Of a stretch of 64,000 bases of DNA, positions 45,585 to 55,032 are shown one piece after another. A program made the translations under genes and the position numbers. This DNA is from Aureispira sp964445645. Lineage in GTDB: Bacteria > Bacteroidota > Bacteroidia > Chitinophagales > Saprospiraceae. The DNA is taken from assembly GCA_964445645.1 (NCBI GenBank), contig CAYULH010000001.1, forward strand, positions 92,268 through 156,267, written 5' to 3'. The notes under the pieces were generated by a model. That model was not told the origin of the DNA, made no database searches, and saw nothing but the letters and a program-made list of their open reading frames with translations. Positions within the stretch are counted from its first letter, which is position 1; every line of letters begins with the position of its first letter.

Positions 45585-47897
45585 CTATTGTGTTCTGGCT
45601 ACGGTATTTACTTGTTTCAAACGTTTTAAGGCTTTGATTAATTCATCGAGTTGGGCTTTATTTTTGACTACAACGGTGACCTTGCCCTCAAAATGTCCCT
45701 CTTGGCCATTCATGGCGAAACCACGCATATTGATTTTGTGCTGTTGGGTGATAATATTAGAAATATTTTGAACAACGCCCATATCATCCATCCCTGTAAT
45801 CAATAGTTCTGCAATAAAGGAGGTATTGGAAGTATCTACCCATTCTGCTTTTTTGATTCTGTAGCCATAGGTGGCTTGTAGATATTCGGCATTGGCACAA
45901 GTGGTTCGATGAACCTTGATGCCGTGTTTGGAGGTGACATAAGCAAAAATATCATCTCCAAATACAGGATTACAACAAGTGGCTAGGGTGTGGGGGTAGG
46001 TAGTGGCATCTACGCCATCAATCAAGAGTTTGGGCGTACCTTTTATTTTGCTTCGGGTACGCAGCGGCACTTTGGATTTGATTTGGTTGTTGGCATCTTT
46101 GCTTTCTTCGGCACGTTCGGGAAACAGAACACCATTTTCTACACGTAGCAAGCGAATATCATTGAGGTTGTATTGTTCTGCATAAATAGCCGAGTACAAA
46201 TCTAGGCGATTGGAGGCACCATAGTATTTGACCAAGGCATCTGTATTGTCTTCTAGGTGTTCGGTTAGTTTTAAGGATTTGAGCTTTCGATCCAAGATTT
46301 CTTTGCCTAACGAACCCCATTGTAGTTTTTCCTCACGCAGTGCTTGACGGATTTTGGAGCGGGCTTTTCCTGTTTGGACAATTTTGAGCCAATGTTCGGT
46401 TGGTTTTTGGGTAGAACTGGTAATAACGTACAATTGATCGCCATTTTTTAGTTCGTAACTCAAAGGAACAATGCGTTGGGCAACCTTGACAGACTTGCAG
46501 TGATAGCCTACCTCGGAGTGAATATCAAAAGCAAAGTCTAGGGCTGTAGCTCCCTTGGGAAAAAAGCGCATATCGCCATTTGGCGTAAACACATACACCT
46601 CCTCGGCAAACAAGCTCGACTTGAAATCATTGAGAAAATCAATGGCATCATTATCGGGATTTTCTAGCATTTCTCGTGCTTTGGTCAACCAATTCTCAAA
46701 GGTGTTTTCTTGTTGTTTGATGCCTTTGTAACGCCAGTGGGCTGCAAAACCACGCTCGGCTACTTCGTCCATGCGTTCTGTTCGGATTTGCACTTCTACA
46801 AATCGGCCTTGTGGCCCCATTACAGTGGTATGCAGCGAGGCATAACCATTGGATTTGGAGGTAGAGAGCCAATCTTTGAGACGTTCTATAACAGGGGTAT
46901 AATAATCGGTAATAATAGAATAAACAGCCCAGCAGACCGACTTTTCAGATTGGGCGGCACCATCTCGCTTTTGTAAGGCTTCTTTTTCTTGTTCACTAAG
47001 CGGAACATCTACAATAATTCTAATGGCAAACAAGTCATAAATCTCTTCAAAATCTACTTGCTTTTTCTTGAGTTTCTTGCTGATAGAAGAAACGGACTTG
47101 GCACGGCCAAATATTCTAAATTTATATTGAGGAATTTGTTCTTGAATAGCCTGTCGAATAGGATCCAAGAATTGTTTGATGTATGCTTCTCGTTCAGCTT
47201 CTGTATCTTGTAGCTTCTGAACAATAAAACTGTAGTGATCGGGCTCCACAATTTTGAGACACAAATCCTCCATTTCGCTTTTGATATTATAAAAACCAAG
47301 ACGATGGGCTAGTGGCGCATAAATAAAAGTGGTTTCAGAAGCGATCTTGAGTTGCTTGTGTTGTGGCATAGAACCCAATGTACGCATATTGTGCAAGCGA
47401 TCGGCTATTTTAATCAATACTACTCGAACATCTTTGGAGATGGTCAGCAATATTTTTTTAAAGTTCTCGGCCTGAGGGCTTTCTATGTCTTGGTTGCTCA
47501 CATTGGCAATGCTGCTAAATTTGGTCAATCCATCTACAATTCGGGCAATACTCTTACCAAACTCGCGCTCCAAGTCGTCTAATGATACGGGCGTGTCCTC
47601 CACAACATCATGGAGTAGGGCAGCAATAATCGAAGTAACTCCCAAACCCAGTTCTTGCCCACAAATTCGGGCTACCTCAATAGGATGAAAAATATATAGT
47701 TCGCCAGATTTTCTGCGCTGTTGGGAGTGGGCCAAACGTGATAGGCGATAGGCTCTGTCTAGACGATGCTGTTGCTCGTCACTAATGGGCGTTCTAATAG
47801 ACTCACACATTCTATGATAAGCCGCCAATACTTGTTGGTCTTCTTTGGGGGTAACCTCCTCCTCATAAGGAAAGGTGATATTAAAAGTTGTTTCCAT
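45585..47897 (-). CDS. Bifunctional RelA/SpoT (p)ppGpp synthetase/hydrolase
   Basis: 770 residues, the long Rel form. The hydrolase HD domain is intact (YIFHPIEVARIC, AALLHDVVEDTPVSLDDL). The synthetase domain has FRIFGRAKSVSSISKKL, LSTSKSNGYASLHTTVMGP and EVQIRTERMDEVAERGFAAHWRYK. A TGS domain (VYVFTPNGDMRFFPKGATALDFAF), a zinc-finger-like segment (CCNPVFGDDIFAYVTSKHGIKVHRTTC) and a C-terminal ACT domain follow. It makes and degrades (p)ppGpp in response to starvation. With both catalytic centres intact it is probably the main or only long Rel of this organism. Confidence 0.95.
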   Translation of the reverse strand: METTFNITFPYEEEVTPKEDQQVLAAYHRMCESIRTPISDEQQHRLDRAYRLSRLAHSQQRRKSGELYIFHPIEVARICGQELGLGVTSIIAALLHDVVEDTPVSLDDLEREFGKSIARIVDGLTKFSSIANVSNQDIESPQAENFKKILLTISKDVRVVLIKIADRLHNMRTLGSMPQHKQLKIASETTFIYAPLAHRLGFYNIKSEMEDLCLKIVEPDHYSFIVQKLQDTEAEREAYIKQFLDPIRQAIQEQIPQYKFRIFGRAKSVSSISKKLKKKQVDFEEIYDLFAIRIIVDVPLSEQEKEALQKRDGAAQSEKSVCWAVYSIITDYYTPVIERLKDWLSTSKSNGYASLHTTVMGPQGRFVEVQIRTERMDEVAERGFAAHWRYKGIKQQENTFENWLTKAREMLENPDNDAIDFLNDFKSSLFAEEVYVFTPNGDMRFFPKGATALDFAFDIHSEVGYHCKSVKVAQRIVPLSYELKNGDQLYVITSSTQKPTEHWLKIVQTGKARSKIRQALREEKLQWGSLGKEILDRKLKSLKLTEHLEDNTDALVKYYGASNRLDLYSAIYAEQYNLNDIRLLRVENGVLFPERAEESKDANNQIKSKVPLRTRSKIKGTPKLLIDGVDATTYPHTLATCCNPVFGDDIFAYVTSKHGIKVHRTTCANAEYLQATYGYRIKKAEWVDTSNTSFIAELLITGMDDMGVVQNISNIITQQHKINMRGFAMNGQEGHFEGKVTVVVKNKAQLDELIKALKRLKQVNTVARTQ

Positions 47898-48926
47898 GCT
47901 GCTATTATCATTAAGTTCTAAAACACAACCCTTTGGTTATTACAAAGCGAATAAGAAAGTTAAATCTATTCTTAATATTCTCCAAATTTTGCGCCTTGTT
48001 TTACACTACTAATCACATGAAAACTATAATAAATCACAGTAAAATAAGAAGAGGCTGTCTACACAAGTAATAGGTGCTTATGTATGACAGGAAAATACCA
48101 CTAATTATAAGGTGTATGAGTCTAGTGATGTGTGATTAAATAATTAGAAATAGTGTTTATTTTGATGTTGTGACTTTTTTTTATAAGGCACAACATGTTT
48201 TTTTGGTGAAAAAAAAAATTACAGGATATATGTGGTTGGCTATTATACTTAGATTTTACTGTTCTAGGGACTGAAACAAATCGCTTGGATGTAATTTTGC
48301 CCTTCAAAAAAAACTAAAAATGGACAATTAAATATGGTACAAAAGCAATTAAATCAAGCTTTAGGCTCTCTTAGAGTTGTTGTTAAACATGCTTTTTTTT
48401 GGGGGGGGACGACTTAAAATTATAAAACAAAAAATCTACTTAAAATCAGTTAAAACTAGAGAGCGTTTTATAAGAATTGCCGTCGGTTTGAACAACCTCA
48501 GAATTTTTTATCAAAAATCTTTAGGTGTAAATTCGGGATAATTGTTATAAATTTTGTACCTTTTATAACAATTTCAAAAAAACATTTTAGCTTTAAAGAG
48601 CTTGGATGTGGCTACAAGGCGTTTTTAGAAGACGTAATAATGCTATAAATAAGCCCATCTGTGACATGGTCTATGACTGTAAAAAAAAATAACACCGTAG
48701 ACGCACCAAGGCCAAAGAACATAAACCTTTTTTGATTATGGATTGATATTATAACCTTCGTTATAACCTCCATTCTGTAAAGAAATTTTAATTTAATATA
48801 TTAAAATTTACAAATAATAAAACGACACTAACTAACAGCCTAAAAATATCCATTAGAGAAATAATCGCCCCAGAATAATTATCCATTAAAGCAACAAACA
48901 CTAATAATGATTATCTATTAAATATA
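47898..48926. other. 1-kb AT-rich divergent spacer
   Basis: No supported gene. It should hold promoters for the RelA/SpoT gene (leftward) and the UbiA gene (rightward), yet I found no TTG-N20-TAnnTTTG pair for either. A T8G8 homopolymer junction lies at 48393-48408, outside any reading frame, and a lone TAATTTTG is near 48291-48298 on the plus strand. The spacer is unusually long for this window. It could contain a decayed gene or a small RNA, but no structure is convincing. Confidence 0.5.
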
Positions 48927-49826
48927 ATGAACATGAAAGATAATGTTGTTACACTAAATACTTTATCTGGTATTATTCATCAGGAATTAAAAATCAATTG
49001 GCTTTTTGTAAAAGGCGATTTATCGGCTATTGTTTTACCGGGTATTCTATTGACACTAAAAGCCTTATCAACTGGCTATTTTACACCGTTAGAATGGCTG
49101 CAAACAAGTATTTTAAGTGCAGTATACTTCTGGATTTTATTATCCTGTTTTTGTATTTCTAATCAATTGGTTGGTATTGAAGAAGACAGAGCTAACAAAC
49201 CAGAACGCCCTATTGCAGCAGGTCTATTATCCCCCAAAGAGGCAACTTTCAGACTGTTGGCTTACACACTAAGTTGTTTATTTTTAGGCGCTTCACTTGG
49301 TATTATTGGGTTCACCACTACCTTTCTCATTGCTACTTATTTGCACAACCAACTTCACTGGGGACATCACTGGATCACTAAAAATGTATTGACAGCTACA
49401 GGTATTCTCTGTACAGTAGGTGCTGGCTGGCAGCTTGCCATGCCTTTAAATGCCCAAATTTGGCTTTGGTTATTGGTTATTTTCGGCATGTGGGCATTGC
49501 TTGGCTCTATTCAGGATTTGAGAGACTTAAAAGGGGATGCTGCTATTGGTAGAAAAACACTGCCTGTTGCATTAGGTGACTCCAATGCACGAATTTATTT
49601 AAGTACAGGTTTTTTACTATTGCCAGTTGTACTGCATACAGTAGTAATAGCATCAGCTCCTTCTGTATGGGCAATGGTTATCTGGGATATTATATTTCTT
49701 GGAATAAGCCTAATGATTGCTGTACGCACATTTAAATTAAGAACTCCAAAAGCTGATAACAAGACTTATAAACTATTCACACTGCTATTTTGCCTAATGA
49801 TTGTTAGTACGTTTTTTTTGATTTGA
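48927..49826 (+). CDS. UbiA family prenyltransferase
   Basis: 299 residues (ATG at 48927, with a second ATG two codons later). The first Asp motif is NQLVGIEEDRANKPERPIAAG and the second is SIQDLRDLKGDAAIGRKTLPV, matching UbiA-type transferases that bind Mg and prenyl diphosphate. Eight or nine hydrophobic helices place it in the inner membrane. The NKPERPIAAG form is also typical of chlorophyll, menaquinone, haem O and aromatic prenyltransferases, and the acceptor cannot be read from sequence. The gene stands alone; the neighbouring sulfatase is separated by a MITE-like element. Confidence 0.9.
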   Translation: MNMKDNVVTLNTLSGIIHQELKINWLFVKGDLSAIVLPGILLTLKALSTGYFTPLEWLQTSILSAVYFWILLSCFCISNQLVGIEEDRANKPERPIAAGLLSPKEATFRLLAYTLSCLFLGASLGIIGFTTTFLIATYLHNQLHWGHHWITKNVLTATGILCTVGAGWQLAMPLNAQIWLWLLVIFGMWALLGSIQDLRDLKGDAAIGRKTLPVALGDSNARIYLSTGFLLLPVVLHTVVIASAPSVWAMVIWDIIFLGISLMIAVRTFKLRTPKADNKTYKLFTLLFCLMIVSTFFLI

Positions 49827-49853
49827 AATTATAATCTAAGTTACGTTATACCG

Positions 49854-49931
49854 TAGACCGTATTGCGAATGGAGTTGTATAAGGATAAAAAGATGCTTTT
49901 TTCGTTACAAAATTATTCGCAATACTGTCTA
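49854..49931. mobile_element. MITE-like element, internally deleted short copy
   Basis: 78 bp with 17-bp terminal inverted repeats, TAGACCGTATTGCGAAT (49854-49870) and ATTCGCAATACTGTCTA (49915-49931), differing at one position. Read on the minus strand, its first 44 bases match the left end of the 35713 element at 35 positions, and its other end shares GGAGTTGTA and AAAAAGA with that element's right end. It looks like the long element with about 140 bp of interior removed between two TCTTTT microhomologies. It lies between the UbiA and sulfatase genes. Confidence 0.75.
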
Positions 49932-50040
49932 ATAATACCCTTCATTTTCTCAAGTAGAAGTAGGTCTATTTTTAGACAACTTCACTATCTTGCTGTTGAC
50001 AGATTCATTGTTTAGTGTTGACAAAAAAGAGAAGAGGTTT

Positions 50041-51669
50041 ATGAAACAACAAACCAAAAAACGACTAGGAATTACTGCCCTGATACTGACCCCTTTACTA
50101 ATTTTTGGTTTTTGGCCCTTGGGCAATCCACGCTACAAGATTGTTTTTGATGCCAATAAAATTGAGTATAGAACTAATTTTTTGGAGCAAGCACAGCCCC
50201 ACCAAGACAGCACTCCACTGCCCAATATTGTAGTAATACTGGCCGATGATTTGGGCTTGATGGATGTGTCTTTGTATGGGGGCAAAAATGTAAATACCAA
50301 GCATATTGATGCTATTGGGCAGCAGGGCGTAACTTTTCAGGAAGGCTACATTAGTTCGCCTATATGTGCGCCTTCTCGTGCTGGATTGATGACAGGGCGT
50401 TACCAACAGCGTTTTGGTTTTGAAATTAATATCCACGAACGTTACCCCAATAATAGAATAGAGTATTTTGTTTATGCCAATCTGCTTAATACAGGCGATT
50501 GGAAAGTTGCCCAGCATGAGGATTGGGCCATTCCCACCTTTGAGGATATGCAAAAACAGGGCTTGCCGCCCACAGAGTTTACCCTAGCCGAATTGCTCAA
50601 AACCAAGGGCTACCAAACCGCTGCTATTGGCAAATGGCATCTCGGCTACAACGAAACCGCCATTCCTATCAAACGTGGATTTGATTACCATTATGGCTTT
50701 TATGAAGCCTTTAGCTTATACGCTCCCGAAGATAAGGACGATATTATCAATCAAAAACTAAGCGATTTTTCTGACCCCCACATCTGGGGCAAGGGCAGAA
50801 CGGGCAATTGTGCCATTCGCAAGAATGACAAAATAGTACAAGAAGATACGTACCTCACCACCAAAATTGCCGAGGAAACCAACCAGTGGATTAAGGAACA
50901 CCAACACAATCCTTTTTTTGTGTACGTTCCTTTCTCGGCTCCCCATACCCCTTTTCAGGCCACCAAGGAATATTATGATAAATACGCTCATATAGAGTCG
51001 CCCGAAAAACGCATCTATTATGCAATGATTCACGCCCTAGATGATGCTGTGGGTTCGATTATGAACAACCTAAAGGAATTGGAATTGGAGGAAAATACCT
51101 TGGTGATTTTTTTGAGTGATAATGGCGGAGCTACCTACACCGGTGCAGCCGACAACAGCCCGTTCAAAGGGGGCAAGTTTACCAATTTTGAGGGCGGTAT
51201 TCGTGTGCCTTTTATGATGCAATGGAAGGGCAAATTGCCAGCCGGCATGAGCTATGATAAGCCCGTGAGTGCCTTGGATATTTTTGCCACCACCACCAAC
51301 TTGGCCCAACTCCAATTGCCTGATGATCGCGCCTTTGATGGGGTGAATTTGTGGCCCTATCTCTTGGATTCGAGCTATCAGAATCAGACTCCCCACCCAG
51401 CTCTATATTGGCGTTCGGAATACCATAAAGCTATCCGCAAAGATGATTGGAAACTCATTCAGGATGATCTTGCCAAGCAAACGGTACTCTATAATATGCG
51501 TACTGATAAGGAGGAACAGCACAATGTAGCGGCCGATAATCCGGCCTTGGTAAAGGAGCTACAAGCCGATTTTAAGGAATGGGAAAAGCAACTGATTAAT
51601 ACCAATTGGCCTAGGGTGATGGATTATGAAATTCATGCTGGAGAGGCGGTTTATTATTTTCCGCTGTAG
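50041..51669 (+). CDS. Sulfatase (type I, formylglycine-dependent)
   Basis: 542 residues from the ATG at 50041; a TTG start 51 bp upstream is less likely. An N-terminal hydrophobic segment (ITALILTPLLIFGFWPLG) is a signal peptide or anchor. The metal-binding VVILADDLGLMDVSLYGG precedes the modification motif ICAPSRAGLMTGRY at about residues 108-121, whose Cys becomes formylglycine in family members. IGKWHLG, VPFSAPHTPF and FLSDNGGATYTGAADNSPFKGGKFTNFEGGIRVPF complete the active site. The C-terminal subdomain is also present (WRSEYHKAIRKDDWKLI). It should hydrolyse sulfate esters, plausibly of marine polysaccharides. No sulfatase-maturing enzyme gene is in the window. Confidence 0.93.
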   Translation: MKQQTKKRLGITALILTPLLIFGFWPLGNPRYKIVFDANKIEYRTNFLEQAQPHQDSTPLPNIVVILADDLGLMDVSLYGGKNVNTKHIDAIGQQGVTFQEGYISSPICAPSRAGLMTGRYQQRFGFEINIHERYPNNRIEYFVYANLLNTGDWKVAQHEDWAIPTFEDMQKQGLPPTEFTLAELLKTKGYQTAAIGKWHLGYNETAIPIKRGFDYHYGFYEAFSLYAPEDKDDIINQKLSDFSDPHIWGKGRTGNCAIRKNDKIVQEDTYLTTKIAEETNQWIKEHQHNPFFVYVPFSAPHTPFQATKEYYDKYAHIESPEKRIYYAMIHALDDAVGSIMNNLKELELEENTLVIFLSDNGGATYTGAADNSPFKGGKFTNFEGGIRVPFMMQWKGKLPAGMSYDKPVSALDIFATTTNLAQLQLPDDRAFDGVNLWPYLLDSSYQNQTPHPALYWRSEYHKAIRKDDWKLIQDDLAKQTVLYNMRTDKEEQHNVAADNPALVKELQADFKEWEKQLINTNWPRVMDYEIHAGEAVYYFPL

Positions 51670-52100
51670 GGGGGAGAGGAGTGTGAAGTCCTACTACAGG
51701 GTTAGTTTTTAAAAATCCCGAAGGGCAATATTATTTAGATTGATTTTTCCAGATGCCATGTACCCAAAAAACTAGGCCAGTAGTAAAACAAAGAAAATTG
51801 ATTCTTTACATTTATTATTCTACCATCCAGGAAATATATTATCAATGATTCAGCATTATCGTGATTCTGAGGAACTAGAAAAAGCGGTAGAAAGTTTTAA
51901 AAGTTTTATGGAGTTGTCATCCTTTGATTTGGAATTAAATTGATGATTATATTTTGTTTTGTAGAATTTAAGTTTTGTAGAAGGTTGATTATCAGTTTTT
52001 AAATTTAATTATTTACACAGTTAGTCAAGAGAAATTTAGCTTTGTTGATTCCACTCCTTAAACTCAATTGTCCAAGTATTTTAAAAATTGATAGCCTTAT
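51670..52100. other. Spacer with possible short coding remnant
   Basis: No clear gene. A frame open from 51776 to the stop codon at 51941-51943 has an ATG at 51845 and could encode 32 residues (MIQHYRDSEELEKAVESFKS, then more), acidic and helix-like. It has no proper upstream start or visible relatives, so it may be a remnant of a decayed gene or chance. The rest is AT-rich. Confidence 0.35.
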
Positions 52101-52131
52101 TTGAATAAGCTTAGAAAAGTCGTTAAATTTG
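52101..52131 (+). promoter_or_regulatory. sucC promoter
   Basis: TTG at 52101-52103, 20-bp spacer, TAAATTTG at 52124-52131. The spacing equals that of the glmS promoter. The -7 box ends 42 bp upstream of the sucC start. Confidence 0.75.
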
Positions 52132-52173
52132 GTGCGAGTAAACATTATTACCGTAACATTCAATTAGTATATA

Positions 52174-53385
52174 ATGAATCTGCATGAATATCAAGCCAAG
52201 GAATTGTTGGCAAGCTATGGTGTCCCTGTTCAACGTGGGGTATTGGTCGAAGATATTAACAATATCGACGCTGCTTTTGAGGAATTAAAAGAAAAAACAG
52301 GCACCCAATGGGCGGTTGTAAAAGCTCAAATCCACGCTGGTGGCCGTGGTAAAGGTGGTGGAGTTAAATTGGCCAAAAACCAAGACGAGTTAAGAGAACA
52401 TGCAGGCAATATTTTGGGCATGATGCTCAAAACTCCTCAAACCCCCGGTGGAATGGACGGCGAAGGAAAGCTGGTACGCAAAATCTTAATTACAGAAGAT
52501 GTATACTATCCAGATGCAGATGGTAACATGGATGTAAATGAGCTGTACTATTCTATCCTAATGGACAGAGAGCGCAAGTGCAATGTAATTGTGTATTCTA
52601 CAGAAGGTGGAATGGACATTGAGAAAGTAGCCGAAGAAACGCCGCACTTGGTTCACAAGGAATATGTACACCCACACTTGGGATTGCAAGCGTACCAAAC
52701 ACGCAATATCGCCAACAATCTAGGATTGACTGGTGCTGCTTTCAAAGCAATGACTAAGTTTGTAAGCACAACTTACAAAGCCTTTTTGGGGGCGGATGCT
52801 TCTCTATTGGAAATCAATCCTTGTCTAAAAACTTCTGATAATAAAATTGTAGCGGCCGACTCTAAAGTTTCTTTGGATGACAATGCCTTGTTCCGTCACC
52901 CTGATTTGGCAGCGCTGCGCGATGTACACGAGGAAGATCCTGCCGAGGTAGAAGCCAAAGAACATGGCCTAAGTTTCATCAAACTAGATGGAAACGTGGG
53001 TTGTATGGTCAACGGTGCTGGTTTGGCAATGTCTACTATGGACATTATCAAATTGCACGGTGGGGAACCTGCCAACTTCTTGGACGTAGGAGGTACGGCT
53101 GATGCTGCTCGTGTAGAAACGGCCTTTAGAATCATCTTGAGAGATGAGAACGTAAAAGCTATCTTGATTAATATCTTTGGTGGTATTGTACGTTGTGACC
53201 GTGTTGCCCAAGGGGTAGTAGATGCCTACAAAAACATGGACGATATTAGTGTACCTATTATTGTACGTTTGCAAGGAACCAATGCCGATTTGGCCAAGAA
53301 ATTGATTGATGAGTCTGGATTGGCTGTACAATCTGCTATTACACTACAAGAAGCGGCGGACAAAGTATCTGCTGCTATTGCTTAA
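52174..53385 (+). CDS. sucC: Succinyl-CoA synthetase subunit beta (ADP-forming)
   Basis: 403 residues, slightly above the usual 388-397. An ATP-grasp domain opens with MNLHEYQAKELLASYGVPVQ; the nucleotide-binding KAQIHAGGRGKGGGVKLAK and the metal-site LLEINPCL follow. The CoA-ligase-type C-terminal half carries GAGLAMSTMDIIKLHGGEPANFLDVGGTAD and INIFGGIVRCDRVAQG, which meets the alpha subunit. It makes ATP or GTP from succinyl-CoA in the TCA cycle. The alpha-subunit gene sucD is not adjacent, so the two subunits are encoded apart. Its promoter and terminator are both clear. Confidence 0.96.
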   Translation: MNLHEYQAKELLASYGVPVQRGVLVEDINNIDAAFEELKEKTGTQWAVVKAQIHAGGRGKGGGVKLAKNQDELREHAGNILGMMLKTPQTPGGMDGEGKLVRKILITEDVYYPDADGNMDVNELYYSILMDRERKCNVIVYSTEGGMDIEKVAEETPHLVHKEYVHPHLGLQAYQTRNIANNLGLTGAAFKAMTKFVSTTYKAFLGADASLLEINPCLKTSDNKIVAADSKVSLDDNALFRHPDLAALRDVHEEDPAEVEAKEHGLSFIKLDGNVGCMVNGAGLAMSTMDIIKLHGGEPANFLDVGGTADAARVETAFRIILRDENVKAILINIFGGIVRCDRVAQGVVDAYKNMDDISVPIIVRLQGTNADLAKKLIDESGLAVQSAITLQEAADKVSAAIA

Positions 53386-53405
53386 GTGTAGTATTTACTA
53401 TATTT

Positions 53406-53463
53406 TAGGGCTTGTTGTACTTGCGGGCGTATGCAATACGCCCATACAGTACAACAAGCCCTA
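53406..53463 (+). terminator. sucC terminator with embedded palindromic repeat
   Basis: 16-bp perfect arms at 53406-53421 and 53448-53463 enclose a second hairpin GGGCGTAT-GCA-ATACGCCC (53425-53443). A T-run follows at 53466-53470. The inner palindrome matches that at 29869-29889, so a dispersed repeat seems to have entered the terminator loop. Confidence 0.8.
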
Positions 53464-53485
53464 TATTTTTGTGTTATAATGGTCT

Positions 53486-54529
53486 TTAGTTTGACCAACT
53501 ATCCAAAGAAGTAAACCCTTGTTCTTGCTCTTTTTCTGTCAATAATACAGGACTAGAAGTAATGCCCATTATATTTTCGGTCATATCCAATTCCTTGGCG
53601 TAGTGCTTGAGTTTGATGATAAAAATCCATGAATCAATAGCTGCATCCTTTCCCCGTTGTTGGCAATCTATTGCTACAGCCTCCCATTGTTGACTATCTA
53701 ACAAATCCTTTCCAACTTGTTCTAATAACAATAGTGTTCTAGTGCTATCGTTTAGTTTTTTATAACAAAACAAGGTGTATTTTTCCCACAAATCCATATA
53801 AGCTCCCTGCTGCTGTTGGAGTACAAAAGCCTCCTCATAATAGCGTTCTGCCAAGGACAAGGCGATGGTATCAGAAAGAGAGGCTGGGGGGTAATGATCC
53901 AATAAATAAGCCACCCGTTCTAGGAAATCAGCATCTTGGGCAGTGTGGGGCAATGCTCTTTGGTAATATTGCCATGCAATTTCTCGATAATGTAGCTGTT
54001 GCTCATCAGAGAGCCTTGTGGCGGCTTTTTGGAGATGCACTACAATAAACCAGCCCCAATCCTTGGAGGTCACTAGCCAGTCGGCTTGTTGTTCCAAGTA
54101 AGGCGTATAGGCCAATTGCTGGGCCATAAAATCCAATTCGGGCAAGCCAATATTGGGTTCTTGCTGTTCATTTTGATGGGGGGTGGAAAGGAACAACAAG
54201 CCTGGGCTACCCAGCCAAAACAAAGGATGTGCTGGACTGTCAAAATTTGGCTCTAGTTGTTCTAACCAATGACCCACCAACTTATGAGCATCCTCACTTG
54301 CTCCATTTTTGGTAACAAAGCTTATAATTGGTGCTCGGTACTCATACAAAATAGGCCCATCCTTTCTGCGGCTATCAAAAAAGTAAAAAACCTCTAAGGG
54401 AGCCTTCAAGGCAGCTCGCCATTTGGGGTAGCTTTCTAATAAGTTTAGTGCTATTTGTATGTTGTGGTGGTTGGGACTGAGCAGTAGGTCAGTCAAGGCT
54501 GTTTTTTGGTGATCGGATAATATTTCCAT
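53486..54529 (-). CDS. Uncharacterised TPR-like repeat protein, paralogue of the gene at 57120
   Basis: 347 residues, cytoplasmic by sequence. The first 50 residues (LLLSPNHHNIQIALNLLESYP, then APLEVFYFF) match the start of the 57120 product (LLASPNDQNVLLAISLLHHHP, then IPLEIALLY), and a second block also aligns (YYQRALPHTAQD, YPPASLSDTIA, ERYYEEAFVLQ). It is probably a protein-interaction scaffold; no catalytic motif. A small gene lies 34 bp upstream, mirroring the small-gene/TPR order at 58271 and 57120. Function unknown. Confidence 0.75.
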   Translation of the reverse strand: MEILSDHQKTALTDLLLSPNHHNIQIALNLLESYPKWRAALKAPLEVFYFFDSRRKDGPILYEYRAPIISFVTKNGASEDAHKLVGHWLEQLEPNFDSPAHPLFWLGSPGLLFLSTPHQNEQQEPNIGLPELDFMAQQLAYTPYLEQQADWLVTSKDWGWFIVVHLQKAATRLSDEQQLHYREIAWQYYQRALPHTAQDADFLERVAYLLDHYPPASLSDTIALSLAERYYEEAFVLQQQQGAYMDLWEKYTLFCYKKLNDSTRTLLLLEQVGKDLLDSQQWEAVAIDCQQRGKDAAIDSWIFIIKLKHYAKELDMTENIMGITSSPVLLTEKEQEQGFTSLDSWSN

Positions 54530-54563
54530 AGAATCGTATTGGCGGTAAGTAGGTGGTCAAAAA

Positions 54564-54815
54564 TTACACTTGAATAGGATGATGCTGGCTCAACCAGTCT
54601 TTAAAGGCACTTACTTTGTCAAAATGAATGGTCAGTTCTTCTGGCAATTGAAGTACTTGTATAGGAGGCCCTACTTGCTCAACCTGCTCCAAGAGTTGTT
54701 TTAATAAATGCTGGTGCGTTTCCCAAAATACTCTTTTGTCGCCAAAATAATCTTCTCCATATAGTGAAACTTGCGCTCCATTGGCTAAGGTGATTTGATG
54801 ACGGATATGGAACAT
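54564..54815 (-). CDS. Small hypothetical protein upstream of a TPR-like gene
   Basis: 83 residues from the ATG at 54815 (MFHIRHQITLANGAQ); a TTG 27 bp upstream is a weaker choice. It is acidic, with a likely beta-hairpin start and helical middle (HLLKQLLEQVEQVG), and has no recognised family. The spacing to the TPR-like gene is 34 bp on the same strand, so the two are probably co-expressed. Confidence 0.6.
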   Translation of the reverse strand: MFHIRHQITLANGAQVSLYGEDYFGDKRVFWETHQHLLKQLLEQVEQVGPPIQVLQLPEELTIHFDKVSAFKDWLSQHHPIQV

Positions 54816-55032
54816 ATTGGTATAAATAAGTGGCGGAAACAATGAATAGGGTACAAATTACGGCAAATAACGCACAAAAACAATTGCTTTATTAAAATAC
54901 ACTCCCTAAAGGCATTTTCAAACAACTTCTTTGCTAAAAAAGAAAAAATAAGAAATCCACAAAGGGTGATTATCCTCAATAAACCTTATTTTATAGACAT
55001 CCAACTTTTTTACAACACTGAAGCGGTTCATT

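Noticed and set aside
48122..48307. 61-codon open frame on the minus strand in the long spacer
   Set aside because: Its predicted product is a chance-like Lys/Ser/Asn-rich string with no domain, start context or neighbour.
48393..48408. T8G8 homopolymer junction as a phase-variation switch
   Set aside because: It is not within a coding frame or a recognisable promoter.
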